Origin: Neckera pumila | Taxonomy: Eukaryota > Streptophyta > Bryopsida > Hypnales > Neckeraceae | Length of the DNA: 64,000 bases | Direction of reading: 5' to 3' | NCBI GenBank assembly: GCA_963969595.1 | Contig: OZ018410.1 | Span: 45,294,982-45,358,981 of the forward strand | Shown: positions 45,521-59,400 of the stretch, one piece after another | How the letters are laid out: each line of letters starts with the position of its first letter | Numbering within the stretch: the stretch's first letter is position 1 | Program-made: the position numbers and the translations under genes | Notes under the pieces: model-generated | What the model saw: the letters and a program-made list of their open reading frames with translations, nothing else | The model's database searches: none | What the model was told of the DNA's origin: nothing

Positions 45521-45540
45521 GCATCGGGCCGCGGCGCCTA
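45521..45540 (-). promoter_or_regulatory. Degenerate tRNA-Asp-like primer-binding site (minus strand)
   Basis: On the minus strand it reads TAGGCGCCGCGGCCCGATGC, resembling the TGGCGCCGCTGCCGGGGA site of the plus-strand elements. It lies just downstream (minus strand) of the LTR end near 45547. Confidence 0.45.
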
Positions 45541-45546
45541 TGAACA

Positions 45547-48500
45547 TGTCAGATTCGTAAACTCACTTGTAAGGTACATTCCTTGCCGCCTGTCGTAGCA
45601 CAGAAAGCACAAAATCCTTCCCTAAGGCCTTAGTGGACCCTAAAGTGACTCGTGTATCGTTCCGTAGAGATCTTGATGTAATTCTCCTAATTGGCCGAAA
45701 TGAAGTGAGTTGATATCCCAAAACAAACCCCAAGTACTAGTCTAGATCGGTTCCAACTCTAGTAATCCGGAACCGGAAACTCCTTTTCCACGTATATATA
45801 TATCTATCCGGGTCTAGAATATTTAACTATGTAATAAATTCAAGTTTAACCTTTGGACCAAGAGGGATCTGCAACTTGGGCTTTAGGAAGGATGCTTAAC
45901 TCCTACCCTCCGAGTTTTAACGTGTCAGAAGATCCATGATATAAACTTCAAAAGAAAACTTTGACAAAAACGATGAGAAAAAGACTTTCCTCACAACTAG
46001 ATCGGATTGACTACTCAGGCTAGCAGGTCACGCAAGACAGTCTGGATTCTCCTAACAATTACTACGACAACAGACCACAAGACAATCCACGGCCTAGATA
46101 GAGAAGGGGCGTCAAGAAAACACAGGAGGGCTATGATACTTCTTGACAAAAGTAGCTTCTTGACAAAAGCAAGTTCTAATCCTCGCAAGGAAATCCTGTG
46201 GTATCCTATCTAACACACAATCTCTCCAGGGACCGGATACTTCCTGTATCCGGGTATCACTTCCTCCTTACCCACTCTGCACGATCTCATTGCTCTCACA
46301 ATAACACAAACAAGTGCTAAAAGCTACAGCTCACGGTTTGTAAATTGAATAACTTCAATGGCATTTGCAGAAAAAACTGGGAATACAAAGTATGAAAATG
46401 CTACCCGAATTCAACCTAAAATCCGCCTTCAAATACTAAACTACCCTTCAAACTCAAAAAGCGCCTAAGGCCCAAAACAGCAAGAGGAATGACACGTTTC
46501 ATCTTAACTTCCTGTCAATTTTAGGCAACCTAAGCTACAATCAAAAAGTTTCCACTTAATGTGGATCTTAGATCCTAAAAATCTGGACTCAACTTGAATC
46601 CTAACTCCTTTTATACTAAAAATATCCCTACTCAACTACTTGTCAAAAATCTAAGCATGCAGCCCTACAATCACTGCCATAATCTTCACCTACTTTCTAG
46701 CCTTCTTAACTGGAGAAAACCCCGCCTTCGCTAGTACCTTCCGGGCCACGGGCTTCTTTCCGGTCTGTTGTCTCGCCATTTGCTTAGACCGGACTTTGGC
46801 CTTCTCTCTGGCCGCCTTCGCCTTTGTTGCTCGGGTCTCTACCAGAGCCTGATCGGGATCTGAATATGGTTCAGAATCCTCATCAGACTCGGATTCCTCT
46901 TCTTCATCATCGGAATCCTCTTCATCTTCTTCCTCTTCCTGAGCCCTGATGAATTTCTTCTTAGCTGACGGTGGCTCAGGAACCTTTCTCTTCTACGGGA
47001 CTGGAGCAGGTCTGGCCACCTTGCTCTGAGGTGTTGCCTCTCCTCCAACCGGTTTCATGATCATACCTTTACTGGGTGATCCTGATGAAGTCCCGCGACC
47101 GGCTCCAGCCTCCGTCTTCACCATGGACTGCATCAGGGCCGCCATCTTCTCTGCCTCGCCGAACTGCACCTTCTTCCCTGGAGTCTTGGGAGAAGACTTA
47201 GAGGAGGAGAGACTGCTGATATTCTTCGTCTTGGTTCCCTTTTCTGGAGTAGATCCTCCTGGTCCGGTTTCCAGTCCCGGTGCCTTGGCTGGATCCGGTA
47301 CCGTCACCTTTGTAATCTCCAAATCGTCATCCTCAGGAATTGAGTCGGGTACCTTGGTGTTTTCCACCTCGGTCTGTTGCTCCTGACTCGTCTTGGTTTC
47401 CTGGTGCTCCTCAAGTACAGGTAAAGTAGGTTGTTCGTGAGAAGTCTCACCTTTACCCGTGTCTTCTGCTACCAACTGCTGAATTGGCTCTTGATCCGGT
47501 TCCGGTCTCGGCGCAGGCACACTGTGAGGATTCACCTCACGCATTACTTCTCGCAGCTGCTCCAACGTCGACTCCATCTTCTTATGGTAAGTGATCATCG
47601 CCAATAGGAGCTTTTGGTGCAGCTGTCTTCCCTCCGTCATCTCTTGTTGGTCAAATAAGTTAGCCTTGTTGACTACTTCACCCGGATGGGTGATAAATTC
47701 CCGGATTCGGGAAAGGGTATCCTTTGTCTGCTTGGAGAACGTCCTCTCCAACTCTACCTCTTCCGTTTTCTGGCGCAACTCTTGTTTAAGAGCGGCCACT
47801 TGGCCAGAAAGCTTCATCAATTCCTCCTTATTCTCATTCTTCTCCTTTTCCCGGTTGAGCCGGATCACCCAAGTCAAGGCTTGTGCTGGGTGGTCAACGC
47901 CCACCGTTTGGCAGATGGCCTGCATTGCACCTTGTACCACCGTGTATCGTTTCCTGAAATCACTCAGATCTCTGGTGATCCTGTCCAAAGGCTCTTCCCC
48001 CCAGACCGGATCGGTATCCTTGGTCTATTCTCTCTCTACCGGATCCTCTCCTCTCATTTCCTCACCCTTGTCCTCAGCCTCACTCTTGTCCTCCTCTTCG
48101 TCAGACTCATCCTCATTGTCCTCATCGGAGGACTCTTCCTCGTTTCCGGTCTCCTGATCTAAGTCGGGGACCTCAAATTCTACTAATGCCGCGGCTGCCT
48201 CATACTCTACCTCCTCCTCTTTTGTCATCACCTCCTCCGAATTATACAGGTGATAAAGGAACGGATAGATGGCGGAAGGCTTAGCCTTCCCGACATTGTT
48301 GACCATTTTCAACACTTGGTCCTGAATTACTAAACCCCAATCTACTTTCCGGTCTCCTGACAACGCGCCAAAGACTGTGTTGGCGAGTGTCAGAGAGACC
48401 CGGCTTGGCCTTTCCGGGTTAAGAATGGCCAAGACGTACTGCAGTAAACGCCTCTCTCTCTCATTGACACAATCCGTAACCGCGAACCCGTCCTTCTTGC

Positions 48501-49021
48501 TAATGGGGGTATGAAACTTACCCATCGTGAATTGGTCCTTCCGGGATGCGCTGCCTTCGCCCTCCCGGTCGAACCGGTACACCTTTCTCCACATCTCCGC
48601 CGTCCATTTCTTGGGTTTCGCACGGATCGTGGTCACGGCCTGAGATGGTGCTCCCGAACTCAACTCCGCCACTATTGCTTCACTCCGGAAATCCCACGGT
48701 CTGATCAGGAAGCCGGCGCATCCCATTTGTTCCAAGTCCTCCTTCAGATCCGCCATCTCCTTGTCATCCTAGGGCAATCGCGGCGTCACGTAGCGCAGCG
48801 AGATGGTCGCTCCTCCGCTGTGATTTGCGGCCATATCTCCCGTTGATCAAAGGGAACCGGTCTACTGTCGGGTATTGGTACGACTAGTGATCCTCACGTC
48901 TCACTCCCTCTCTCTCCTTTCAGATGGAAGGTATTAACTTCTAAGCTCCGGCTCCAACAACCTTCTCTCTCTCTCAATAACCTTCCAGCACTCTCCTGAT
49001 TTCCGGTCTGAGAGGTCTACA
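45547..49021 (-). mobile_element. LTR of a second, related Ty3/gypsy family, reverse orientation
   Basis: About 3.5 kb with the same plan as the 21815-25438 LTR: leader, long reading frame, ~1.1-kb tail, then a primer-site-like sequence. Minus-strand ends are taken as TGTAGACC (49021) and CTGACA (45547); both are estimates from TG/CA ends and the composition change at 49021. No gag-pol accompanies it, and almost no internal sequence is left before the large unit at its left. Confidence 0.6.
46690..48834 (-). pseudogene. LTR-encoded protein, second family, broken by three TAG codons
   Basis: 715 codons in one frame on the minus strand, from MAANHSGGATISLRYVTPRL to SPVKKARK. TAG codons are at 48769-48771, 48025-48027 and 46993-46995. 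It aligns with the plus-strand LTR protein at DLKEDLEQMGCAGFLIRPWDFRSE (matching ELEEDLSTLGCIGFIRKPWTVRSE), at the WT-EMW segment, at the NERERRLLQYVLAILNPERPSRVSLTLANTVFGALSG segment, and in overall layout: acidic run, coiled coil, Ser/Pro-rich linker, acidic stretch and basic end. Sequence identity is moderate, so the families split long ago while the frame kept its architecture. The function is unknown. Confidence 0.75.
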
Positions 49022-52000
49022 TGTTGATTCAAGGTTGAATATCAATATAATGTATTTTAATGTTACAGGGACTATGCCTTTTTGGCCTTGGCATCCTCAT
49101 TGCAATTCCAAAAGACCTTAATTCAATCAACTCAAACTCTATTCTTTTCATCATAGTTTACAAAACATTTGTTTTATTTTGCACCCTAGAGTACTGAGAA
49201 GGGGGCCATGTAACTTTGATCTTTTGTTGCCAAACTTAGTAAATAGAAAAATATACCAATAGATGTACAGGGCCTTGATAGTTCCCACATTTTATTAATA
49301 CTCAAGTGTAGATTTTAGAAGGCATAGATTTCAATATATAGAGATTCTAAAAGGAATAGATTTTAGAACGTGAAAATTTTGGGTTGTATAGATTTCAAAG
49401 CACATAAACATGAGGGAACAAAACAAAAGCACTCAAACGAGGTATGAAAAAGACTTATTCAAGTGTACCATGGACACAAAACACATTCAACAATCTACAA
49501 ATGAGGGCAATGTAAAAGTGGTAATATTAGTGTGGGATAAATCACGAGTATGTCATTTTGACAACCAAAAAGGATGCCTAAAAGGCATGCTCTAATAAAT
49601 CTAGTTTTACATAATACAAATGAGATTACATGAGATAACAAAGGTGGTGGCTTAAGAAAAATAGTTCATTCATTTTCCTTGCTCCTTTCTTGCTAGCATT
49701 GGCCACTGCATTCCATCTAAGTTAGTCACATGAAAATCATCCGATTTCTCAGACACTAAGCATTGTGGTTACACATATAGTTGTATTTTACTTAAATTAT
49801 GCAAGTTTCAAATTCAAGAAATAGTCTTTTAACCCCTAAAAGACAAGTGTCCCAAAACAATTTTTTTTAGAATTTGGGCAAGTTTCCATGATTTTAGTCT
49901 TAAGTATATTTTATTGAAACTTTTTCTTGAAGGTTTAGGAATGTCAAAGCTTCATGGGAATCCAATTATTTTGTCATTTGGACATTGCAAAAAAAAGTTA
50001 TAATGTCCTATGCAAAAATTTCTACTTGTTGAGCAACTTGGGTAGCATAGCACTCACTCCATTATTTATGAGAATTTTTGTATAAGAAGCTAATATTATA
50101 TTATCTAATAATTTTAAAAAAATACATTTTAAATTGAAAAATCCATTTTTAAAAAAATAAAAGATTTTACACTATGTCAAACAAGGTGCACCAAAAACTT
50201 CTTCTTTGCAATAAAAAAAAATGAGATTTTGCTTTTTTGTACTTTATACTTTCTTAACTTTAAAAAAATTTTGAAACTTTATTCTCTCCATTTGGATTTT
50301 GAATTTTCAAGATTCTCAATTTACAATAATACAAAATACAAATTTACAAGTTTTGAACTCCTTCTATTTGCAAGACTATTTTGAGAATGCTACACACTTT
50401 TGTTACATTCAAAATTTGAAGAAAGTATACTTTATATGATCTTCTTTTATATAGTCAAATCTCCTCAACAAAGAGATGCAAAAGGTATTTTCTAAAGAAG
50501 AAATAACATGTGCTGATCCTATTTTGTATGTTCCAAAAACCACAATGTTTTTCATTTCAAATACTATTATCTTCCAATCCACAATGTAAAAAAAAATTTA
50601 AAAATTACTGCTTGTTTTTATAATACTCTAGATTAAGAGCCTATGGTTGAAGATTTAAAATAATTATTTTATCTTCATTTCAAGTTTAAGAATTAGAAAT
50701 GACAATATTTAGGTGTTTTTTGGTGAAATAGAGTGATAGAACCTTAGGGGTTAATTAATCAAAATTGACATTATATGTCCATCTTGAAGTATCACATTCT
50801 AAGTTTTGGTAATAAAACATGGTTGTTATTCTTGGGGCCGGTTGTTTAAATCCTCTAGTTTTCTTAATGATGGGCAAATCCCCTTCCCATCCCCATGGGC
50901 CATCTTCTTGGCTTTGCTTCTTAATTTAGGGGCTTGCAGCCTATTTTAGAAAATTTATGTTTATTTTTTGAATTCCAGATCCCAAATTAGTCCATAGGAT
51001 TGCATTTAGTTAATTTTAGACAACTTAAACATCTTTTTATTTCTTTATTTTATTTTTAATTTTTTGAATCAACAATCAAATTGTAGGGGGCTTTTTGCCC
51101 ACCAATGGGAGTCCACTTGTCATTAAGAGAAGCAAAGGATTTAAACAAAGGGCTCTTATTGGACTAACGATCAAGTTGAATGTCATTTATACAAGCATGG
51201 GAGTTGAGAAACATGGAGTTCAAACATCTGTGTTCTGGCTAAGGCTTTTTGGCTCCGGTTGTGGCTGGGTTGGTGTTGATCTCTATCTTGCAAGGACTTT
51301 TGTCCGTTTGTGTGAAAATAAATAAATAGATAAATATGTGCCTTACGTATTCAAAGTTTTCTAAAATAAAGATAACGCATGCCTGGTACTTATTAGACAT
51401 GATTTTTCCCAAGAAATATAGCAAGGATATTCTTCCATTGGAAGCAAGCATTACCAAAACATGTGATGCTCTTTGACATGGGTTTTAACATATTACAACA
51501 TTACTTTTTATAGTGTTCCAAACATTCAAGTGTCAAAACACCAAAATATTCTTTTTTCCTTGTGTTTTTGTTTTTACACAAATGAACCGTAGCTCATTGC
51601 AAAGAGAAAACAAGAACGCACAAGTAGCCAGGCCAGGGGACAAAGTCCACAGGATCAAGGATAACCAAAGGCAACAACACTATAAGATTCCGAAACTACA
51701 TTTTAGAAGAACATAAAAGATACAGCATGAGGATGCTGTGTTTATTTGCTACCTTGTGATTTTCTTAAAAAAAAATTGGAGCAAAATATATCAAAGTTTA
51801 TTTACACAAATAAGATACAGCTGGAGTCAATCAGATACCGGACCACTAGAAACCCAGATGCTACTTTGTGGTTTTAGAGATAGTCAAGATTGATTGCCCT
51901 GGAATAGCGGACTTAGAACTTAGTGTGGAAAATCTTGCAGAACCTTGATTTAAAGAAGGGTGCTCAAATTCCACCCGTGTCTTAATTCTGTCCCCCATCA

Positions 52001-54314
52001 TTGATTGGATGACATCTTTCTCCTGAAATCATCCGTCATTGTTGAGGTAGGTAGAATTACAATTTTCTTATTCTACTTACCTCATTAATGAGAGAGATAG
52101 GTTTTAGGAGGAAGGTGTCAACCTTGTAAGTATAGGGGCAAAATTAGAACATGAGCAGAATTTGAGCACCCTACCTTAGACTATGATTTGGACATGTTTC
52201 AATATGCGACTTGGGTCATGTGAAACAAATGTAACAAGCGACCATAAAGTTTCTGACATGTCATGCTGCGTGTCATCCCCATGCATCTCACTCCCTACCA
52301 AATTTAATTGTTCATTCCTTGTTCTATGCAGGTATATTCTATGTTCCATCAAACTTAAGGCCTAACTCTTAGACCTTGAAAACTTTTGAGATTTACAAGT
52401 GGCTTGCCTCTTTTTGGTACAAATCATAGCACACTAAACTTGGAGCATACCTTGAGTTCAGAGAAGATTTGGCATGGGGATGCTGGTTTTTTCTTTTTTT
52501 ACATTTTTCTTTATTGTGTCACATTGATTAAAATGATTAAAATTCATTTAAGAAGTTTTGATACCAAAGTGTCAGAAATAATGCTAAAAAACTATTGAAA
52601 AACTGTTGAAAAGTGTATATTTTTAAAAATGTCAACATTTTTTTCCATAATAGAAATATCCCCCCCCCCCCCCCCCCCTCTAAGAGCTTCACTGCCAATC
52701 CTTATGAAATCTTGGTGGTCTCTAGACATAAGGTGAAATCCTTTTATGCACTAAAAAAGAAGCAAGAGGCGGAATGATGTTTGTTCCAAGTATCTAAGCC
52801 GCATTTTTTCTCTTCGAACTCATGAAAGAAATTCAAGTTTAATTTAAGATGATTTCAATTCAAAAAAAAGCCAAAACTTTAAGTATGTTTGTTGGACTTT
52901 ATGGATATGTCTAATATGATGAGAAATCAATCATAAATTCATTGAATCTCAAACATACACATGCATGCATGATAAAGTTACATTAAAAAATATATAAATT
53001 AAAAAAATAATATTAAAAAGAATCTAATTATAAAATTATTGATTTGAATTGTGTATTTACAACAACACTGAATACCATGATTTATACTAAAACTACTAGT
53101 AATAATTATAATTCTATATTTATAATTCTATAAAATATAAAAAACAATACATCTACCATCAAACATATATTAAATTCTTCAAATAATTTTGAATGAAAAC
53201 TTTACTTATTTTAATATAATTTTAAAATCTATCTAATAATCTATTGTTTATCTTAATAAAAAAATACATTGAATTTGTATATATTAAGAATTAGTTTAAT
53301 AATTTAAGAACCTATAAAAATTTAAATAAAATGTTTTTTTTGTGTAAATCTATAAAAATAGATTATAGATCTTAAAAAAATATGAAGTAGCTAACTTGAA
53401 TTATTATTCTTCAAAAGTTTGTGTATTAAATTTTAAATAACATATATTAAGTTCATTAATTTTAAATTTTATTGAAGATTATTGTTTGATCCATTTTTAT
53501 TTTTTTATTTTTACAATATTTATTAGTATTAAGACATAGTTATTAAATATTTAAATATTCGTTATTACAAAAATGTCTACATGGAATAAATTTCATTTAC
53601 AGTTTAGTATTTCTAAATTAAAATATTTCATCTTTCAACTACAATATATGGCGTTTGTTTTAGCCATTCAATCCATATATTTTTACACAATTCCAATTTT
53701 TGAGAAGTTCTTTTAATCCCTTAGGACCATTGTCTCCAAATGAGCGTTTGAGAGTTTAGGCAAGTTCCAATAATGTCAATTTTCAATAGTTTATTTTGAG
53801 ATTTTTATTAAAGTAGAAGAAATGTAAGAGCTTTGTGGGATTGTAATTTTTTCATGAATTGGATTTATGATGAAAAAGTCATACTTCCTACAGCAATTTT
53901 TAGTTGTCAACGAGTAGTTTGGTCAATTTGCAAAACTTTTCTATTAACTATGAAATTTTTTGTATAAGTAGCCAACAAAACCCTCTTTGAAATTTTCCAA
54001 AAGTAAAACTTTCTATAATGCAAAATTTTCACTCCTAGAGGAGTCAAAATTTACCAGACACCTTTTAATAAAACCTTCTTCTTTCCACACTTATGAACAT
54101 AAAACTTGGCGATTTTTCTCTTTTTTCTTGTTAATTTTTTCTAATTAAGATTATGACCTTTATATTTATTGTTTGGATTTAGATTGTATGTAAAATTGAA
54201 AGCACAAAAAAATCAAAATGTATTTTGTTTGATTTTAGACCCCTTTCTATTGCAAGGTTGTTTCAAATATACTAAATACCTCTATTGCATCCAAAAGTTT
54301 TTTGGACATGTACC
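49022..54314. other. AT-rich DNA, no gene seen
   Basis: Long A/T runs and many short frames without recognisable motifs. It contains a 19-base C run (52660-52678). The segment 51090-51310 is less AT-rich and could be an old repeat fragment, but I cannot name it. Confidence 0.6.
52660..52678 (+). repeat. Poly-C tract
   Basis: Nineteen consecutive C bases in AT-rich surroundings. Confidence 0.95.
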
Positions 54315-54344
54315 TATACGTCGCATGTACTGGAGTGCAGTGCA

Positions 54345-54590
54345 TTCTGGGGTACACCGGTACACCTTTCAACACGGGGGGGTACACCGGTGTACCTCTC
54401 CCTTTGGGAATGCACGTCATTTTGGGGGAATGCACGTCGGAACTCAAAAATACACCCTGACTGCGAGCGTGCGAGTTGGTGCAGACCTGTCTTGGTGCAG
54501 GTGGAATGCACGTCCAACTCTGCGGTACACCCTGACCGCGTGCGTGCAAGCTGGTGCAGACCTGTCCTTGTGCAGGCACCTTTACTAACA
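54345..54590 (+). repeat. Head repeats of the large unit, copy B
   Basis: Same GGTACACC words, 16-bp palindrome and duplicated ~70-bp sequence as at 32560-32790. Confidence 0.7.
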
Positions 54591-54718
54591 TCGAACTCTG
54601 CGATTTTGGGCTTTCGCGCGCCCTTAAACCGGGAAGACCTCACTCTTTCTAGCATAGGTGGACTTGACGCTGCGCCACGACACGCCTTTTCACTGGATTG
54701 CACCATTGAACAAGGCCA

Positions 54719-56397
54719 TTGAACAAGGCCATTTCGGTTTGGAGGTTGGGGTTGGAGCGGTTTGAAGGCTTTGGATTTTGCGCCACTTGCGACGGAGAGG
54801 GGAGGGGGGCGGAATGAGGAACCATTGCTTCGAAACCATCCCGGGTCTGGTTGGATTAAAACCGTGAATAGGGGGGAATCTTGGAGTCAGCCTCACTCTT
54901 TCTGGCATAGGTGGACTTGACGCTGCGCCACGACACGCCTTTTCACTGGATTGCACCATTGAACAAGGCCATTGAACAAGGCCATTTCGGTTTGGAGGTT
55001 GGGGTTGGAGCGGTTTGAAGGCTTTGGATTTTGCGCCACTTGCGACAGAGAGGGGAGGGGGGCGGAATGAGGAACCATTGCTTCGAAACCATCCCGGGTC
55101 TGGGTGGATTGAAACCGTGAATAGGGGGGAATCCTGGAGTCAGCCTACCGATACTGGATTCTTGGCAATGCACAAGATATCGGTTTTTGGGTTGTGGCTG
55201 AAGGCTCGCTTGTGTACAGAATCAGGTTAAAGGAATGCAAGACCTCGTTTGGAGTTTCGCTGAACAAGGCCATTTTGGTTTAGGGGTTGGGATTTGGATC
55301 TGTAAGGCTTCGGATTTTGCCGCACTTGCGACGGTTTAGGGGAGGGGGGCAGAATGAGAAACCATCCCTTCGAAACCATCTTGGGGCTTGATGGACTGAA
55401 ACCGTAAATAAAGTGGAAGCCTGGAGTGAACCTGCCGATATGGGATTCTTGGCAATGCACAAGATATCGTCATGGTTGTGGCTAACGGCGCGCTTGTGTA
55501 CAAAATTGGGTTAAAGGAATGCGGTTTTAGTTTGGAATTTGCTGAACAAGGCCATTTCGGTTTGGGGGTTGGGGTTGGATCTTTTGAAGGCTTCAGATTT
55601 TGCGCCACTTGCGACGGAGAGGGGAAGGGTTTGGGTTCAGTGAAGAACCATCGCTTTGAAACCATCCCGGGTCTGGATGGACTGAAACCGTAAATAGGGT
55701 GGAATCCTGGAGTGAGCCTGCCGATATTGGATTCTTGGCAATGCACAAGATATCGTCATGGTTGTGACTGAAGGCGGTTTTAGGGTACAGAATCGGGTTA
55801 AAGGAATGCGAGACCTCGTTTGGAGTTTTGCTGAACAAGGCCATTTTGGTTTTGGGGTGGGGGTTGGATCTTGAAGGCTTCGGATTTGGCCCCACTTGCG
55901 ACGGTTTTAGGGAGGGGAGCGGAATGAGGAACCATCCCTTCAAAACCATCCTGGGTCTGGTTGGACTGAAACCGTAAATAAAGTGGAAGCCTGGAGTCAG
56001 CCTGCCGATATTGGATTCTGCACAAGATATCGTCATGGTTGTGACTGAAGGCGGTTTTAGGGTACAGAATCGTGTTAAAGGAATGCGAGACCTCATTTGG
56101 AGTTTTGCTGAACAAGGCCATTTCGGTTTTGGGGTGGGGGTTGGATCTTGAAGGCTTCGGATTTTGCCCCACTTGCGACGGTTTTAGGGAGGGGGGCGGA
56201 ATGAGGAACCATCCCTTCAAAACCATCCCGGATCTTGGTGGACTGAAACCGTGAATAGGGTGGAATCCTGGAGTCAGCTTGCCAATATTGGATTCTTGGC
56301 AATGCACAAGATATCGGTTTTTGGGTTGTGGCTGAAGGCTCGCTTGTGTACAGAATCGGGTTAAAGGAATGCGGGTTTAGGGTGGAATTTTGCTGAG
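54719..56397 (+). repeat. ~250-290-bp tandem array, copy B (six units)
   Basis: Units begin near 54719, 54969, 55262, 55545, 55838 and 56111. The first two are a recent ~250-bp duplication that repeats the CTCACTCTTTCTGGCATAGG segment; copy A has a single version. Confidence 0.85.
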
Positions 56398-56469
56398 ATT
56401 GCAACATTGTGGATCAAGGAGTTTTGGTGACCTCCATTTGAAAACAACTCTCCTCTATCTGAACTAAAA

Positions 56470-59400
56470 TCGGGCTTGTACAGCACGGGTATCTCGTATA
56501 CAAGCTATCGATGTGGGAATCCTGGTACTCGACAAGCTGTCATCAAGTTTGATTTCAGTTGAAGGGTCACGGTATTAGGATATCAACATATGAACAGCAA
56601 GGAGTATTGAGCAGCGAGAGATAACCCGATTTTGAGATTTCAGTAGCAAGTGCTTTTGGAATATCAACAGCAAGAGATACCGGGAGATCAAAAGATACCG
56701 AGCCATATCGAGAGGTTTCGAGGGCCCTTGAAACTACTGGAATGGATCTTTTGAACTCGCGCCCACATTTCGGCTCCGATATTGAATCCATACATTTTGA
56801 GATATCCACACATCCAGATTTCAAATGGTTCGAAAAGGGCGGACTACAACGACAAAGTGGAGCTGCAGAACTCGCTTAGCTAGGCGCGTAGGCGCGATAG
56901 GCGCGTAGCTACAGTCCTCGGTAGGGTTTAGGGTAGGGGGACTATGGGTTGATGGGCCGAGTTCTTTGGGGTTTATTTTGTTTAGGGTACATCACAACAG
57001 TGAGAGGAAGAGAAATGAAAAACCACCACACTGTTCAGGGAGCTTCAAGGAGAAGAAGGGTGAGCGAGGTCTACCGTATAGCAGGTGTCTCGAATTAGAA
57101 AACAAGGTTTTTAGGATGCTAAGATCTCGCGGTTTTGAGGATGTTAAGATATGGAGTTATCAAAAGAAATTAAACACAGGGGACATAAGACCATCGGCAT
57201 TTAGGATAGATAAATGCAAGACATCATTGAATGCTATAAACCGTGTCGTAAATAATGATAGCAACTGCTAGATCATTCCCAGGAATTGGAAATGACTGCA
57301 AATTGTAGGTGATTCAGGAAGGTTCTCAAAGGCTCAAAGGGTCTCAAAGAACAGGAATTCTTACAAGTTATATGTGAAATGGAGAATGAACTTTTGAAAT
57401 GGAAGTCAGGCATTGGAGAGTTTGGGACCAAAGAATTGAAGCATAAGATCGAAATCATGAAAGGATGTATGGATTCAATATCAGAGCCCAAAACCCCAAA
57501 GAGTATCTCGTATACAGGCTGACGATGTTGGATTCAGGGTACTCGACAAGCTGTCATCAAGTTTGATTTCAGTTGAAGGTTGAGGGGATTTGGATATCAA
57601 GATATGAACGACAAAGAGTATGGAGCAGCAAAAGATGGGATTGATTTCGACATTTCTGCAGCAAGTGCTCTCTGGATATCAACAGCAAGAGATACCTGGA
57701 GATCAAAAGATACCGAGCCATATCGGGAGGTTTCAAGGGCCTAATATCGATAGGTTTCGAGGACATGATATCGACCGATATTGACCTGCCGATATGGGGA
57801 GATATGGGCCAGCCGATATCAAGAGATATGGACCAAGAGATATCAGGAGATTTCGACCAAGAGATATTGGAGGGTTTAGGGTTTATATGAATTTCCAGTT
57901 CTTGTGCATTTAGAAATTCATCTTCATGTGAAGTAAAATGAATTCATTTAGCAATGAAATGAGTTGTATCCATAAGTGGCCCAAATGTACGAATGTCATG
58001 GATGGAAAACATGGAGGCTTACATTTCGATATAGTCTATTATAATCTCTGACACGAGTCAAATAGTACATGAATTTTCAACTGTTGCCCATTACATTTTG
58101 CTACATAATCATTGAAATGTTGAAAGGGTTTAGGCAAGTAAGGTAAGATGTCCATAAAAGCACCCTGACTAGCTATAAAATCATGCACTCCCTAAAATGT
58201 CCACTATTTCTACATATTGCTTTTTGGATTTTAGGGTTTTAGACCTCGATCTCCATGTCTGGGTTTCGGTGCACTTCTTGCCACCAAGGTGATCACTGGG
58301 CTATCACCTCATACGGTTCCTAAACCTCTTTTGTGGGAATGAGAGCTTCCAATTAGAAAGGGGCAAATTTTTATTAATCCTCAAGAGGTGCTTTACTGTG
58401 GATTGAAAAAGCCATGCGGTTTTGAAAAGAGGTCTCCAATAAGATCGATAATGGGGTGACGACAATCATGGTGGGGACAGACGGCGGTTCTGGCGACGCT
58501 GTCATTATCAAGGCCCGACGGGGTAGTGCGAGTGACTTTTCCTAAACCCTACGGAGCGAAGCGAGTAGGGTTTAGGCCTGTCGCGGAGCGCCGATAGGTG
58601 CGTAGCTACAGTCCTCCGTAGGGTTTGCTGAAGGGGGAGTATGGGTTGAGGGGCCGAGTTCTTTGGGTTTTATTTTACTTTTTAACATTACATCAAGGAG
58701 AGGAAGAGAAGTGGGTTTAGCCACCGCACTGTTTAGGGGTCTTGAAGGAGAAGAAGGATGAGCGAGGTCGAGTGTTCAGCAGGTGTCCCGAATTAGAAAA
58801 CGAGGTCTGGCGATGTCAGGTGCTGGGATGTATCGAGACCGGGGGCATCGATATCTCCATTTCGACGGCCTAGACATCTCACGGTTTAGGGTTTTGCTAA
58901 AATATGGAGCTATCAAAAGGATTAAACACAAATCGGGAGTTATCAGAAGGGATGAACCACAGATCAGGGTGACGATCATGGCGGAGACAGGAGGGGGTTT
59001 AGGCGACAGTGTTATTTTCAAGGCCCGATGGGTGCAGTGCCAACAACTCACGCGGTGTCTTCTCTCTTCCGCAGTTGCGGTGTTGGGAGTGATTTGGCTT
59101 CGGGGATTTAGGGTGTTTGGGTTGTTGGAAGAGATTCTTGATTTCAACATAGATGGTCGATAAGGAAGGATTTGTTAACAGCTTGAGATTATAGGAGCTC
59201 TCTTGAAAGTAAGTGGTACAAAAATTCGTCGGGCCGCTGTGGTTTTGGGAGAAGACGCCACATGAGTCACTGGCATTGCCACCATTGGCCAATCCAGTAT
59301 CGAACTACGGGCCTCGGACCTCGGGCATTGGACTTCAAGCATTGGACTTTGGGTATCAGACTTTGGGCATCGGACTCCGGGCATCAGACTTCGGGCATCG

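Noticed and set aside
47057..48162. Plus-strand frames of 109-188 codons in the reverse LTR
   Set aside because: Antisense shadows of the minus-strand LTR-encoded frame.
51095..51325. 76-codon frame in a less AT-rich island
   Set aside because: No recognisable motif. It may be part of an old repeat, but the evidence is too weak for a call.
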